From Bacteroidales bacterium (lineage in GTDB: Bacteria > Bacteroidota > Bacteroidia > Bacteroidales > UBA1715), in NCBI GenBank assembly GCA_017516865.1, contig JAFXAU010000023.1, positions 99,309 through 163,308 on the forward strand: a stretch of 64,000 nucleotides of DNA, in the 5' to 3' direction. The notes under the pieces were generated by a model. That model was not told the DNA's origin. It did no database searches and saw nothing but the letters and a program-made list of their open reading frames with translations. Below are positions 1 to 7,856 of this stretch, in pieces. The position numbers were made by a program, and so were the translations under genes. The first letter of the stretch is position 1. Every line of letters starts with the position of its first letter.

Positions 1-292
1 AATGAGCACCGCCACATTTGTCCACGCAAGTTCGAAGCGTATTCAACATACGTGCAGTGTCTTGCATTTGATTATAAACGCCCGCCAAAAGATAGTATGC
101 TTCGACAAAATATTCGTCATTTTTTAAAGCCGTAAGAAGGTTTGTTTCCGCTTTGTCGTAATAGAGCAACTGATAATTCTGTAGACCGAGTTCGTATGCA
201 GCAATAGCCTTTTTGTTTTTCGAGGAATATTCTTGCGAAAAAGCACAGACTGTAAAAAACAGTGCAATGACGAATGTTATAATTTTCTTCAT
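1..292 (-). CDS. Secreted TPR-repeat protein, N-terminal part only
   Basis: The reading frame starts at the ATG complementary to 290-292 and runs off the left edge of the window, so only about 97 residues are visible. It opens with a Lys-Lys signal peptide whose hydrophobic core ends in a typical Bacteroidota SPase I site (AFSQE). After it come helical segments spaced like tetratricopeptide repeats (KAIAAYELGLQNY, then KAETNLLTALKND and YYLLAGVYNQ). It is the last visible gene of the minus-strand run that begins with DUF3276 and pyrB, 32 bp after the SGNH hydrolase. A role in periplasmic protein assembly is possible, but the fragment gives no specific function. Confidence 0.7.
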   Translation of the reverse strand, partial: MKKIITFVIALFFTVCAFSQEYSSKNKKAIAAYELGLQNYQLLYYDKAETNLLTALKNDEYFVEAYYLLAGVYNQMQDTARMLNTLRTCVDKCGGAH

Positions 293-324
293 ATTTCGGT
301 ATACAGAAAAAATGATGCCAAATT

Positions 325-957
325 TTATTTTATCGCGTCATAAACTTTTTCGGCGATATATTTTGCACCATACATATTTGGATGAACGTTGTCAGGCGAA
401 TAATATTTTTCAGGCATGTCGGTATGGAGGTCTATCACTTTTAAATTGTATTCATCCGCCACCGATTTAATCATAGGAATAATTTCGTTTGCAATAACGC
501 TTTCGCGTATTCCCATTGTATTTTCACCAGCAGGAATAGGGTAGCAGAGATAAATCTGCGGTTTTGCAGGAAGGCTTTGCAACAAAATTATGAGCGTTTC
601 CATGTCTTTTTTGAATTCTGAACTGTGAGCCCAGTTTTGTTCCTTGCTATCGTTTGTCCCAAGTTTGATGATGACAATCTGCGGATTGTATTTCAACACA
701 TCTCTGAATTGAGGCTCCTTCATCCATGGCATATCACCTTTGAGTAGCATTGTTCGTGCACTCACACCGTAGTTTTTAACTTGGTAATCTTTACCTAACA
801 TTTTGCCAAGAACGGCAGGATAACAATATACTTCGGGTTTGGGAAGGCCGTAACCTTTCGTAATGCTGTTTCCGATACAAGCAACGCGGATTTGCGAAAA
901 TCCAAAAGTTGCGCAACAAAGAACTAAGAAAAAGATAAGACTAATACGTTTACTCAT
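325..957 (-). CDS. Secreted SGNH/GDSL hydrolase
   Basis: This 210-aa protein has a signal peptide (cut after about GFS) and the four SGNH blocks: GNSIT with nucleophile Ser31, Gly64 in NYG, Asn102 in GTND, and the Asp189/His192 pair in DNVHPN. These build the oxyanion hole and catalytic triad of lysophospholipase/acetylxylan-esterase-like enzymes that remove acyl groups from lipids or polysaccharides. The length fits a single-domain family member. It begins 2 bp after the pyrI stop, so it is probably transcribed with pyrBI, although nothing links its chemistry to pyrimidines. The substrate cannot be read from the sequence. Confidence 0.85.
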   Translation of the reverse strand: MSKRISLIFFLVLCCATFGFSQIRVACIGNSITKGYGLPKPEVYCYPAVLGKMLGKDYQVKNYGVSARTMLLKGDMPWMKEPQFRDVLKYNPQIVIIKLGTNDSKEQNWAHSSEFKKDMETLIILLQSLPAKPQIYLCYPIPAGENTMGIRESVIANEIIPMIKSVADEYNLKVIDLHTDMPEKYYSPDNVHPNMYGAKYIAEKVYDAIK

Positions 958-959
958 AG

Positions 960-1427
960 CTAAATAAAGTTAAAGTGTTCAAAATCAGTTGTTTTTTCGC
1001 AATATTCACATTTTAGGCTGACTTTGGGAGCTCTGCCTACAACGGTAAATTTCTGTAAAATATTTTGATTGTTCGTAATACATTTGGGATTGACGCACTT
1101 AGTAATGCCTTGTATTTTTTCAGGGCAACTCAGCACTTTTTTCTCAACAACTTGATAATCTTTGATTATGCTCAATTTCGCTTCGGGAGCGAGAATGGCG
1201 ATTTTGTTGATCTCGTCTTGAATGAAAAATTTGTCTGCTATTTTAATAATAGCCTTGCTTCCTAATTTCTTACTTTCGAGGTTCAGTCCGAAGGTTATTT
1301 GGGTGTCGATGTTTTCGAGTTTTAAAATGGAAATGACCTTGAACAGATTTTTGCTCGGAATATGGTCTATCACGGTTCCGTTTTGAATCGCACTGACCAC
1401 CATTTGTTTACCTTGAATATTTCCCAT
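960..1427 (-). CDS. pyrI: Aspartate carbamoyltransferase regulatory subunit
   Basis: PyrI carries the allosteric nucleotide site of aspartate transcarbamoylase and joins catalytic trimers through a zinc domain. The 155-aa length matches the family. The zinc ligands are visible as C111-x4-C116 and C140-x2-C143. The N-terminal part (KQMVVSAIQNGTVIDHIP) is the conserved beta strand and nucleotide-site start. The gene follows pyrB with one base between stop and start, the standard pyrBI order, and supports a CTP/ATP-regulated enzyme in the cytoplasm. Confidence 0.96.
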   Translation of the reverse strand: MGNIQGKQMVVSAIQNGTVIDHIPSKNLFKVISILKLENIDTQITFGLNLESKKLGSKAIIKIADKFFIQDEINKIAILAPEAKLSIIKDYQVVEKKVLSCPEKIQGITKCVNPKCITNNQNILQKFTVVGRAPKVSLKCEYCEKTTDFEHFNFI

Positions 1428-1428
1428 T

Positions 1429-2346
1429 TTATTGAATATTTAAGTTTAACAGATAACTGATGATTGCCTGACGGGTAAAAACTCCGTTGCGAGCCTGTTC
1501 AAAGTAGTAGGCTTTGGGATTGCAGTCAACATCTTGTTGTATTTCGTTGACGCGTGGAAGCGGGTGAAGAATCTTCATGTTTGGTTTTGTGTTCGTCAGC
1601 ATGTCATTCTTTAATATGTATGTGTTTTTCGTCTTTTCATATTCCATAAGGTCAGAAAAACGTTCCTTCTGCACACGCGTCATATACACAATGTCGACCT
1701 CGTTAAGTACAGCGTGCATGTCGGTGTGTTCGTAGAAAGGTATATTGTTTTCTTTGAGAATGTTCTTGTATTCGTTTGGCAGTGCCAATTCTGGTGGAGC
1801 TACAAGGTGGAATGTCGGATTGAAATATTTCATCGCCATGATGAGAGAGTGTACAGTTCTACCATATTTCAAGTCTCCGATGAGTGCGATTGAAAGATTC
1901 TGAAGCGTTCCTTGTGTTTTTGTAATGGAATACATGTCAAGCAACGTTTGAGTAGGGTGTTGGTTCGCACCGTCGCCAGCGTTGATTATCGGCAAGTTCG
2001 AGATTTCGCTTGCGTATTTTGCTGCACCTTCGAGCGGATGACGCATCACGATCAAATCACAGTAGTTTGAAATTATTTTTATTGTATCATGAAGTGTTTC
2101 TCCTTTAGTGGAACTTGTTGTTTCTATGTCGGAAAAACCAATGACACGGCCGCCAAGTCTGTTAATTGCACTTTCAAAACTAAGCCGCGTACGGGTTGAA
2201 GGTTCAAAAAACAACGAAGCAATTACATGTCCGTTCAATACGTTTCGGTAACTGTTTGCTTCAAATTTTGCGGCAAGTTCAATAATCTTGAGATATTCTT
2301 CTACGTCAAAATCGGTGATTGACACTAAACTTTTTGCTTTGCCCAT
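1429..2346 (-). CDS. pyrB: Aspartate carbamoyltransferase catalytic subunit
   Basis: PyrB condenses carbamoyl phosphate with aspartate, the first committed step of pyrimidine synthesis. The carbamoyl-phosphate motif STRTR, the HPTQTLLD segment and the C-terminal HPLPR loop are all present. I chose the ATG at 2346 ([10 protein letters not shown], 305 aa), which matches the usual length. An in-frame ATG at 2385 would add 13 residues encoded inside a terminator hairpin. That hairpin and its T-run lie only a few bases upstream of the chosen start, so expression of pyrBI probably depends on read-through from the DUF3276 gene. pyrI follows directly. Confidence 0.96.
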   Translation of the reverse strand: MGKAKSLVSITDFDVEEYLKIIELAAKFEANSYRNVLNGHVIASLFFEPSTRTRLSFESAINRLGGRVIGFSDIETTSSTKGETLHDTIKIISNYCDLIVMRHPLEGAAKYASEISNLPIINAGDGANQHPTQTLLDMYSITKTQGTLQNLSIALIGDLKYGRTVHSLIMAMKYFNPTFHLVAPPELALPNEYKNILKENNIPFYEHTDMHAVLNEVDIVYMTRVQKERFSDLMEYEKTKNTYILKNDMLTNTKPNMKILHPLPRVNEIQQDVDCNPKAYYFEQARNGVFTRQAIISYLLNLNIQ

Positions 2347-2356
2347 GACGAATAAT

Positions 2357-2383
2357 AAAAAAAGAGCTGACCTATGCCAGCTC
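2357..2383 (-). terminator. Intrinsic terminator or attenuator before pyrB
   Basis: On the minus strand a 6-bp stem (GAGCTG/CAGCTC, 2364-2383, 8-nt loop) is followed by seven T residues (2363-2357). It lies 8 bp after the DUF3276 stop and the T-run ends 10 bp before the pyrB ATG, so it either ends the upstream transcript or attenuates pyrBI. Confidence 0.7.
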
Positions 2384-2391
2384 AAAGAATA

Positions 2392-2703
2392 CTAAAAACT
2401 ATAATCTGAATTATCTTTGTGTGATTCGCTTCGTGGAACGAAATTAGGATTTTCGGCAGAAACGAAATCAACTGCCTCCTGCATACCAGCCAAGAATTTT
2501 TCAAAATCTTCTTGATACAAGAAAATTTTATGCTTCTCGTAACTGACTTTATCTTCGGATTCTGTTATTCTTTTACTTTCGGTAATCGTTAAAAAATAAT
2601 CATTGTTTTTAGTCTTTTTAACATCGAAGAAATATGTTCTCTTTCCAGCTTTGACAGGCTTTGAGAAAACTTCCTCTCTGTCCATTTGATTTGAATTTTC
2701 CAT
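2392..2703 (-). CDS. DUF3276 / PUR-alpha-like nucleic-acid-binding protein
   Basis: This 103-aa protein belongs to the small Bacteroidota and spirochaete family related to PUR-alpha, which folds as a single-stranded DNA/RNA-binding module. Visible hallmarks are the basic GKRTYFFDVKKTKNNDYFLTI stretch (residues about 20-40), a second strand pair with KHKIFLYQEDFEKF, and an acidic, disordered tail. It is the first gene of the pyrBI transcription unit, with a -7 promoter element at 2734-2741 upstream. Its cellular target is unknown; the position before an attenuator-like hairpin makes an RNA-binding regulatory role an attractive inference only. Confidence 0.8.
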   Translation of the reverse strand: MENSNQMDREEVFSKPVKAGKRTYFFDVKKTKNNDYFLTITESKRITESEDKVSYEKHKIFLYQEDFEKFLAGMQEAVDFVSAENPNFVPRSESHKDNSDYSF

Positions 2704-2733
2704 ATCCGTTCAACTTTAATCTTACTACTTTTT

Positions 2734-2741
2734 CAAAAATA
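2734..2741 (-). promoter_or_regulatory. Promoter -7 element for DUF3276-pyrBI
   Basis: The minus strand reads TATTTTTG, matching the Bacteroidota TAnnTTTG box, with a TTG 21 bp upstream (2763-2765). It lies 30 bp before the DUF3276 ATG. Confidence 0.55.
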
Positions 2742-2844
2742 AAGTATTTTGTTGAAATATGAGGCAATGTAAAAAAATAGTTATTAACAATAAAATTCAC
2801 AACACATTTATTGTACAATTCACAATGCATAGATTATTCTTAAA

Positions 2845-2872
2845 ATTCTTAACTCTTAATTCTTAACTCTTA
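2845..2872. repeat. Tandem 14-bp repeat, ATTCTTAACTCTTA x2 (repeat family B)
   Basis: Two exact tandem copies of ATTCTTAACTCTTA stand upstream of lysS. Related ATTCTTAA/CTCTTAA strings occur at 26951-26984 and 27598-27635, so this is a dispersed short intergenic repeat. Confidence 0.7.
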
Positions 2873-2882
2873 ATTTTAATTG

Positions 2883-2890
2883 TATCTTTG
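2883..2890 (+). promoter_or_regulatory. Promoter -7 element for lysS
   Basis: TATCTTTG matches TAnnTTTG and ends 20 bp before the lysS ATG at 2911. No clear -33 TTTG is seen because repeat family B fills that position. Confidence 0.5.
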
Positions 2891-2910
2891 CCGAAAATTT
2901 ACAGAATAGT

Positions 2911-4632
2911 ATGCAGCAATTAAGTGAGCAAGAGCAAATACGCAGAAATTCATTGCAGAAACTGCGTGATATGGGTATCAATCCATATCCAGAAGCAGAA
3001 TTTCCCGTTAATGCTACTTCGCAAGAAATTTTAACTACGTTCAAACCTGAAAGCGGTATGTTTCAGGATGTTACACTTGCAGGAAGAATCATGGCACGAC
3101 GTGTCATGGGTAAGGCTTCGTTTGCCGAACTGCAAGATTCGTGCGGACGTATACAATTATATATTAGTCGTGACGATTTATGTCCAGGCGAGAATAAGGA
3201 TTTGTACAACGAAGTATTTAAAAAGTTACTCGACATCGGCGACTTTATTGGCGTGACGGGTTATGTGTTCGTTACACAGATGGGAGAAATTTCGGTTCAT
3301 GTAAAGACATTGACTGTCTTGAGCAAATCGTTACGTCCGTTACCAATCGTAAAAGAAAAAGACGGCGTTGTGTACGATGCATTTAGCGACCCTGAATTAC
3401 GCTATCGTCAGCGTTATGTCGATTTGGTTGTAAATCATGGCGTTAAAGATGTTTTTGTGAAACGAGCAAAAATTCTTGACACTATGCGTTCGTTCTTCAA
3501 TTCCAAAGGTTATTTGGAAGTTGAAACGCCTATCTTACAGTCAATCCCAGGTGGTGCAAGTGCACGTCCGTTCATAACTCATCATAATTCGTTAGATATT
3601 GACTTATACTGCCGTATTGCTACCGAATTGTATCTCAAACGCTTGATTGTTGGTGGTTTTGAAGGTGTGTATGAAATAGGCAAGAATTTCCGTAACGAAG
3701 GAATGGATAAATTCCACAATCCTGAATTTACGTGTATGGAAATTTATGTTTCTTACAAGGATTACAACTGGATGATGTCGTTTACGGAGCAGTTGTTAGA
3801 AACTATTTGTATTGCCGTGAACGGTTCTACGGAAACAACGTTTGATGGTAAAACTATCAGTTTCAAGGCTCCGTTCAAACGTATTACAATGTTGGATTCT
3901 ATCAAGGAGAAAACAGGCTATGACCTTGATGGAAAGTCTGAAGACGAAATACGCGCTATCTGTCATGAACTCAAACTTATGCACGTTGACGAAACGTTTG
4001 GGAAAGGGAAGATGATTGATGAAATTTTCGGAGAATTTTGTGAAGGAACATACATTCAACCGACGTTCATTATAGATTATCCGATAGAAATGTCGCCATT
4101 GTGCAAAAAACATCGCGATAACAAAAACTTGACCGAACGCTTTGAATTGATGGTTAATGGTAAAGAATTGTGCAATGCCTATACCGAATTAAACGACCCG
4201 ATTGACCAATACGAACGTTTCAAGGAACAATTGAGACTTTCGGAAAAAGGCGACGACGAGGCTATGTTTATAGATATGGACTTTGTGAGAGCGTTGGAAT
4301 ACGGAATGCCACCCACATCGGGAATGGGTATGGGAATTGACCGTCTGTGTATGATTATGACTGGAGCATCGACAATACAAGATGTGTTGTTCTTCCCGCA
4401 GATGAAACCCGAAAAGAAACCTCAAAAAGACGATATTACCGTGTATGTGGAAGCAGGCATTCCACAGGAATGGGCAGAAGTAATTCAAACACTTGGATAT
4501 ATTAAACTTGCAGACGCACAAGCAGTTAAGTTTACAAAACTACATGCGGAATTGTGCGGTTATAATAAGAAAAATAAATTAAATTTAGTAAATCCTAAAC
4601 CTGAAGACGTTAAATCTTGGTTGAATCAATAA
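2911..4632 (+). CDS. lysS: Lysyl-tRNA synthetase, class II
   Basis: LysRS charges tRNA-Lys with lysine. The N-terminal OB fold (about residues 55-160) is followed by the class II catalytic core, with motif 2 around [14 protein letters not shown] and motif 3 GMGMGIDRL. At 573 aa it is about 70 residues longer than the E. coli enzyme because of a C-terminal tail (from about residue 505, [20 protein letters not shown]), which is the form common in Bacteroidota. gpsA starts 2 bp after the stop, so the two genes are likely co-transcribed. Confidence 0.97.
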   Translation: MQQLSEQEQIRRNSLQKLRDMGINPYPEAEFPVNATSQEILTTFKPESGMFQDVTLAGRIMARRVMGKASFAELQDSCGRIQLYISRDDLCPGENKDLYNEVFKKLLDIGDFIGVTGYVFVTQMGEISVHVKTLTVLSKSLRPLPIVKEKDGVVYDAFSDPELRYRQRYVDLVVNHGVKDVFVKRAKILDTMRSFFNSKGYLEVETPILQSIPGGASARPFITHHNSLDIDLYCRIATELYLKRLIVGGFEGVYEIGKNFRNEGMDKFHNPEFTCMEIYVSYKDYNWMMSFTEQLLETICIAVNGSTETTFDGKTISFKAPFKRITMLDSIKEKTGYDLDGKSEDEIRAICHELKLMHVDETFGKGKMIDEIFGEFCEGTYIQPTFIIDYPIEMSPLCKKHRDNKNLTERFELMVNGKELCNAYTELNDPIDQYERFKEQLRLSEKGDDEAMFIDMDFVRALEYGMPPTSGMGMGIDRLCMIMTGASTIQDVLFFPQMKPEKKPQKDDITVYVEAGIPQEWAEVIQTLGYIKLADAQAVKFTKLHAELCGYNKKNKLNLVNPKPEDVKSWLNQ

Positions 4633-4634
4633 TC

Positions 4635-5630
4635 ATGGAATCAACAAAAAAAATAGCATTATTAGGTAGTGGCAGCTGGGCAAGCGCCATTGTTAAAATT
4701 CTTCATATCAGTCAGAAGTCGGTGGCATGGTATATCCGTGAGCCTGAAATTTTGGAAGGTATAGAACAAGATGGTCATAATCCAATGTATGTTTCTGATA
4801 TTGAATACAATACAAAGAAGTTGGAATTGTTTGGCAATGCCGATGATGCCGTTCGTGATGCTGATATTGTAATCTTCTGTGTCCCATCGAAATTTATTGA
4901 TTCATTGTGCAATGACATCACTATAGATTTGTCGAAAAAAATGTTAGTGACGGCAATCAAGGGTATGGAAACGGAAAAAATCATGCTTGTTTCAGAATTT
5001 CTCCGTGAACGCTTTCATGTTTCGGCAAAACAGATGGCAGTAATCTCTGGACCATGTCATGCCGAAGAAGTTGCATTGGAACGTATGTCATATTTAACTA
5101 TCGGTTCTGCAAACCAGAAACTTGCCGAAGAAGTTGCAGAAATCATGCGTGTGAAATTCATAAATACCTGTATATCAAAAGATATGGAAGGTATAGAATA
5201 TTCGGCTGTATTGAAAAACATAATGGCGTTAGCTTCGGGAATTGCTCATGGACTTGGTTATGGCGACAATTTCACGTCGGTTTTGATTACTAATGCAATA
5301 CAAGAGATGAAACGCTTCCTTGACAAGGTTAAGCCGTTGAAACGTGACATTAACGATTCTGTTTATTTAGGCGATTTGCTCGTAACTGCATATTCACAAT
5401 TCAGCCGTAATCGTTCTTTTGGAACAATGATTGGTAAGGGCTATTCCGTAAAAGCAGCTCAGTTGGAGATGAATATGATTGCCGAAGGTTATTATGGTGT
5501 GAATTGCATTTACCAAATCAATCAGAAATATGGGGTAGACATGCCTATAACTCAGGCTGTATACAGCATTTTGTACGAAAGACATTCTGCACGCAAGGAA
5601 TTTAAAAACTTGTCGGAAAGATTTAAATAG
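4635..5630 (+). CDS. gpsA: Glycerol-3-phosphate dehydrogenase [NAD(P)+]
   Basis: GpsA reduces dihydroxyacetone phosphate to sn-glycerol-3-phosphate for phospholipid synthesis. It shows the Rossmann motif GSGSWASAI near the N-terminus, the VPSKF and AIKGME strands, and the catalytic helix SAVLKNIMALASGIAHGLGYGDN. I place the start at 4635 (MESTKKIALLGSG, 331 aa) because the longer frame overlaps the lysS 3' end and adds residues the family lacks. It directly follows lysS. Confidence 0.95.
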   Translation: MESTKKIALLGSGSWASAIVKILHISQKSVAWYIREPEILEGIEQDGHNPMYVSDIEYNTKKLELFGNADDAVRDADIVIFCVPSKFIDSLCNDITIDLSKKMLVTAIKGMETEKIMLVSEFLRERFHVSAKQMAVISGPCHAEEVALERMSYLTIGSANQKLAEEVAEIMRVKFINTCISKDMEGIEYSAVLKNIMALASGIAHGLGYGDNFTSVLITNAIQEMKRFLDKVKPLKRDINDSVYLGDLLVTAYSQFSRNRSFGTMIGKGYSVKAAQLEMNMIAEGYYGVNCIYQINQKYGVDMPITQAVYSILYERHSARKEFKNLSERFK

Positions 5631-5636
5631 TCGTCG

Positions 5637-6893
5637 TTATTTCCGCTTCTTGCTTTTTGCCTTTTTTCGAGCTAATTCGTCAATTTTTTCAATCTCGTCA
5701 ATGAGAGAAGTGAGTTTTTCTTGTGTCGGGTCGGCGGTCATTTTTATCGTTTCCTTGTAGGTTTGTTTGTCTACAACAAGTTCTGTTATCGGTTTAGTGA
5801 TAAATGATTCGATTTCTTTGAGAAGATTTTTTTCTCCTATGCTGCAAAAAGAAATAGACTTCCCGAATTTATCGCCACGACCTGTCCGTCCAACTCTGTG
5901 GACGTAGTTTTCGGCTTGTTCGGGTAAATCATAATTCACCACTATTTCAATATTAGGAATATCAATTCCACGTGCCGAAACGTCGGTCGCAATAAGGACT
6001 TTCACCGTACCTTTTCTAAAATCGTCCATTACGGTGTTCCGTTCCTGCTGTGTCTTGTCGCCATGAATTGTTTCGCACGAAATTCCTACTCGTTCCATTG
6101 CCTTTTTAAGCCTTTCTGCACGCACTTTGGTACGGACAAAAACCAACATTTTGTCTTCGGGATTCTCACGAATAAGGCGTTCAAGAAAAAAACGCTTGTC
6201 GTCCATTTCTACGTACGAAACATAGTGGTCGACATGTTTCGAAACAGGGTCTTTAGGCGAAATCTCAATTCTAACAGGCTTAGAAACTAGCGAATATGCC
6301 AAATTCTTTATTTCTTCATCGATTGTTGCCGAGAAAAACAGCGTCTGTCTATATTTCGGCAAATATTTTATCAACATACGTATGTCGTTGATGAATCCAA
6401 GATCAAGCATGTGGTCGGCTTCGTCGAGAATCAGGAGCTTAATGTTTTTGAGATTTACGTGTCCTTGACTTACAAGGTCGAACAATCGTCCAGGTGTACA
6501 AACGAGAACGTCCACGCCGTGTTTCAACCGTGCAATCTGGGGATCTTGTTCTACGCCTCCGAATAATCCTAAAACGGTCAAATCCATATATTTACCAACA
6601 GAACGGAACACGCCTGCTGTTTGTATCACTAATTCGCGTGTCGGTTCCATCACTATCGTGTGAATGAATTGTTCTCCATTACGATTTTTGGCTTTTTGCC
6701 GCGAAATAAGTTCCAGCGATGGAATGACAAATGCAGCCGTTTTGCCAGTTCCTGTTTGTGCAATCGCCAACACGTCGTTGCCCATAAGAATAGGTGTGAT
6801 TGCTTTGTACTGAATGTCAGTAGGACGGCGGAAATCCAATTCTTTTAGACTGTCCTTTATCTTTTGGCTAATATGATAATCCTCGTATTTCAT
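5637..6893 (-). CDS. DEAD-box RNA helicase (RhlE-like)
   Basis: This 418-aa ATP-dependent RNA helicase has the complete motif set: Q motif (FRRPTDIQ), Walker A AQTGTGKT, PTRELVIQ, DEAD, SAT, ARGIDIP and HRVGRTGR. The short basic C-terminus (ARKKAKSKKRK) resembles RhlE-type enzymes that remodel ribosomal or mRNA structure. It is convergent with gpsA, with only 6 bp between stops. A TATCTTTG box ends 4 bp before the ATG, so the mRNA may be leaderless. I do not assign a particular paralogue name. Confidence 0.93.
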   Translation of the reverse strand: MKYEDYHISQKIKDSLKELDFRRPTDIQYKAITPILMGNDVLAIAQTGTGKTAAFVIPSLELISRQKAKNRNGEQFIHTIVMEPTRELVIQTAGVFRSVGKYMDLTVLGLFGGVEQDPQIARLKHGVDVLVCTPGRLFDLVSQGHVNLKNIKLLILDEADHMLDLGFINDIRMLIKYLPKYRQTLFFSATIDEEIKNLAYSLVSKPVRIEISPKDPVSKHVDHYVSYVEMDDKRFFLERLIRENPEDKMLVFVRTKVRAERLKKAMERVGISCETIHGDKTQQERNTVMDDFRKGTVKVLIATDVSARGIDIPNIEIVVNYDLPEQAENYVHRVGRTGRGDKFGKSISFCSIGEKNLLKEIESFITKPITELVVDKQTYKETIKMTADPTQEKLTSLIDEIEKIDELARKKAKSKKRK

Positions 6894-6897
6894 GCGA

Positions 6898-6905
6898 CAA
6901 AGATA
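6898..6905 (-). promoter_or_regulatory. Promoter -7 element abutting the helicase start
   Basis: Minus-strand TATCTTTG (TAnnTTTG) ends exactly 4 nt before the helicase ATG, placing the expected transcript start at or within a few bases of the start codon. Confidence 0.5.
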
Positions 6906-7000
6906 AGAAAATGGTTAAGATTTATGAATTATTGGTTATGATTTATGGATTGGAATCATAGCCCACGTTGCAAATTATGCATTAGTGACTATGTTTGGAT

Positions 7001-7033
7001 AAAAAAAATCCCGATTGGTTTTCCAATCGGGAT
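7001..7033 (-). terminator. Intrinsic terminator after FISUMP lipoprotein gene
   Basis: A perfect 11-bp stem (ATCCCGATTGG/CCAATCGGGAT, loop of four, 7008-7033) is followed on the minus strand by eight T residues. It lies 23 bp after the stop of the gene at 7056. Confidence 0.9.
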
Positions 7034-7055
7034 TTCTCGTCTATTTCAATATTTT

Positions 7056-7856
7056 TTATTGAATTTGTGCCTGTAATGAATCTGCAATTGCGTTAGCAAT
7101 AGTGTCTGCCGTGCATTCAACTGCCTTTGGTTCAGGGGTAGAGTAGGTGTTAGCAGCATCGTATTTACGAACGCAACGAACGCTCAAACCTTTCGTTCTG
7201 CCAATGTGGCTCTTGTTTAAGCCCACATATTTCTGCGATTCTGTGCTGATGTTTTTCATATACACATACATGGCATTTGCCTCGTTGTGAGGAGTGCTTG
7301 TCCACCACAAACCAAGATTTCCTTCTTCGTAGAAATTACCGTTCTTTTCGCGGAAACCAGCTGCTTTAGCGGCAAAACTTGTACTGTCCCAACCAATTGT
7401 GGTAGGGACTTTGTCCCAACCTGTAGCGTTTTCAATGCCTGCATATGTAGCAGCCAATTGCAACCATTCTACAGAATCAGTAGGAACGTACCAACCTTCA
7501 GGACAAGGATTTGCCTGAACAGCGGCGTAGTTGTACAAAACTTCGGCACCGTCTTCGTTATTATATGTAGAGTAGGCGGGTACTGTCGTTTTTGCCCAGT
7601 CTTCTTCGGCAGCAACGTTTTCTATTGCTGTTCCGTCAGCCAATTTGGTCGTTTTCAAGTTAGACGCAAACCATTCGTAGTCACCAATTTTCACAACTTT
7701 ATATTGGTTGCCGTCAACGTCAGATACTGTATTGACCACGTCGTCGGCAGCTGCCTGCGGACAACGGTTGTAGTTCGCTTCGGTCTTTTCCTCGCTACAT
7801 GCAAAGAAGAAAGCGAGTGATGATGCTATTAAAATTACTTTTTTCATAATGCTCAT
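7056..7856 (-). CDS. FISUMP-domain lipoprotein
   Basis: The 266-aa product has a lipoprotein signal with lipobox AFFFAC and a FISUMP domain (Fibrobacter succinogenes major paralogous domain, TIGR02145). Key elements are DVDGNQYKVVKIGDYEWFASNL, the CPEGWYVPTDSVEWLQL block, the aromatic WWTSTP strand and the closing SVRCVRK, a lectin-like extracellular fold. The first ATG overlaps the upstream transporter stop as TAATG; an internal ATG at 7847 (MKKVIL) is an equally good start. Coupling to the symporter suggests a surface partner of glycan or sugar uptake, which is an inference. Confidence 0.85.
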   Translation of the reverse strand: MSIMKKVILIASSLAFFFACSEEKTEANYNRCPQAAADDVVNTVSDVDGNQYKVVKIGDYEWFASNLKTTKLADGTAIENVAAEEDWAKTTVPAYSTYNNEDGAEVLYNYAAVQANPCPEGWYVPTDSVEWLQLAATYAGIENATGWDKVPTTIGWDSTSFAAKAAGFREKNGNFYEEGNLGLWWTSTPHNEANAMYVYMKNISTESQKYVGLNKSHIGRTKGLSVRCVRKYDAANTYSTPEPKAVECTADTIANAIADSLQAQIQ

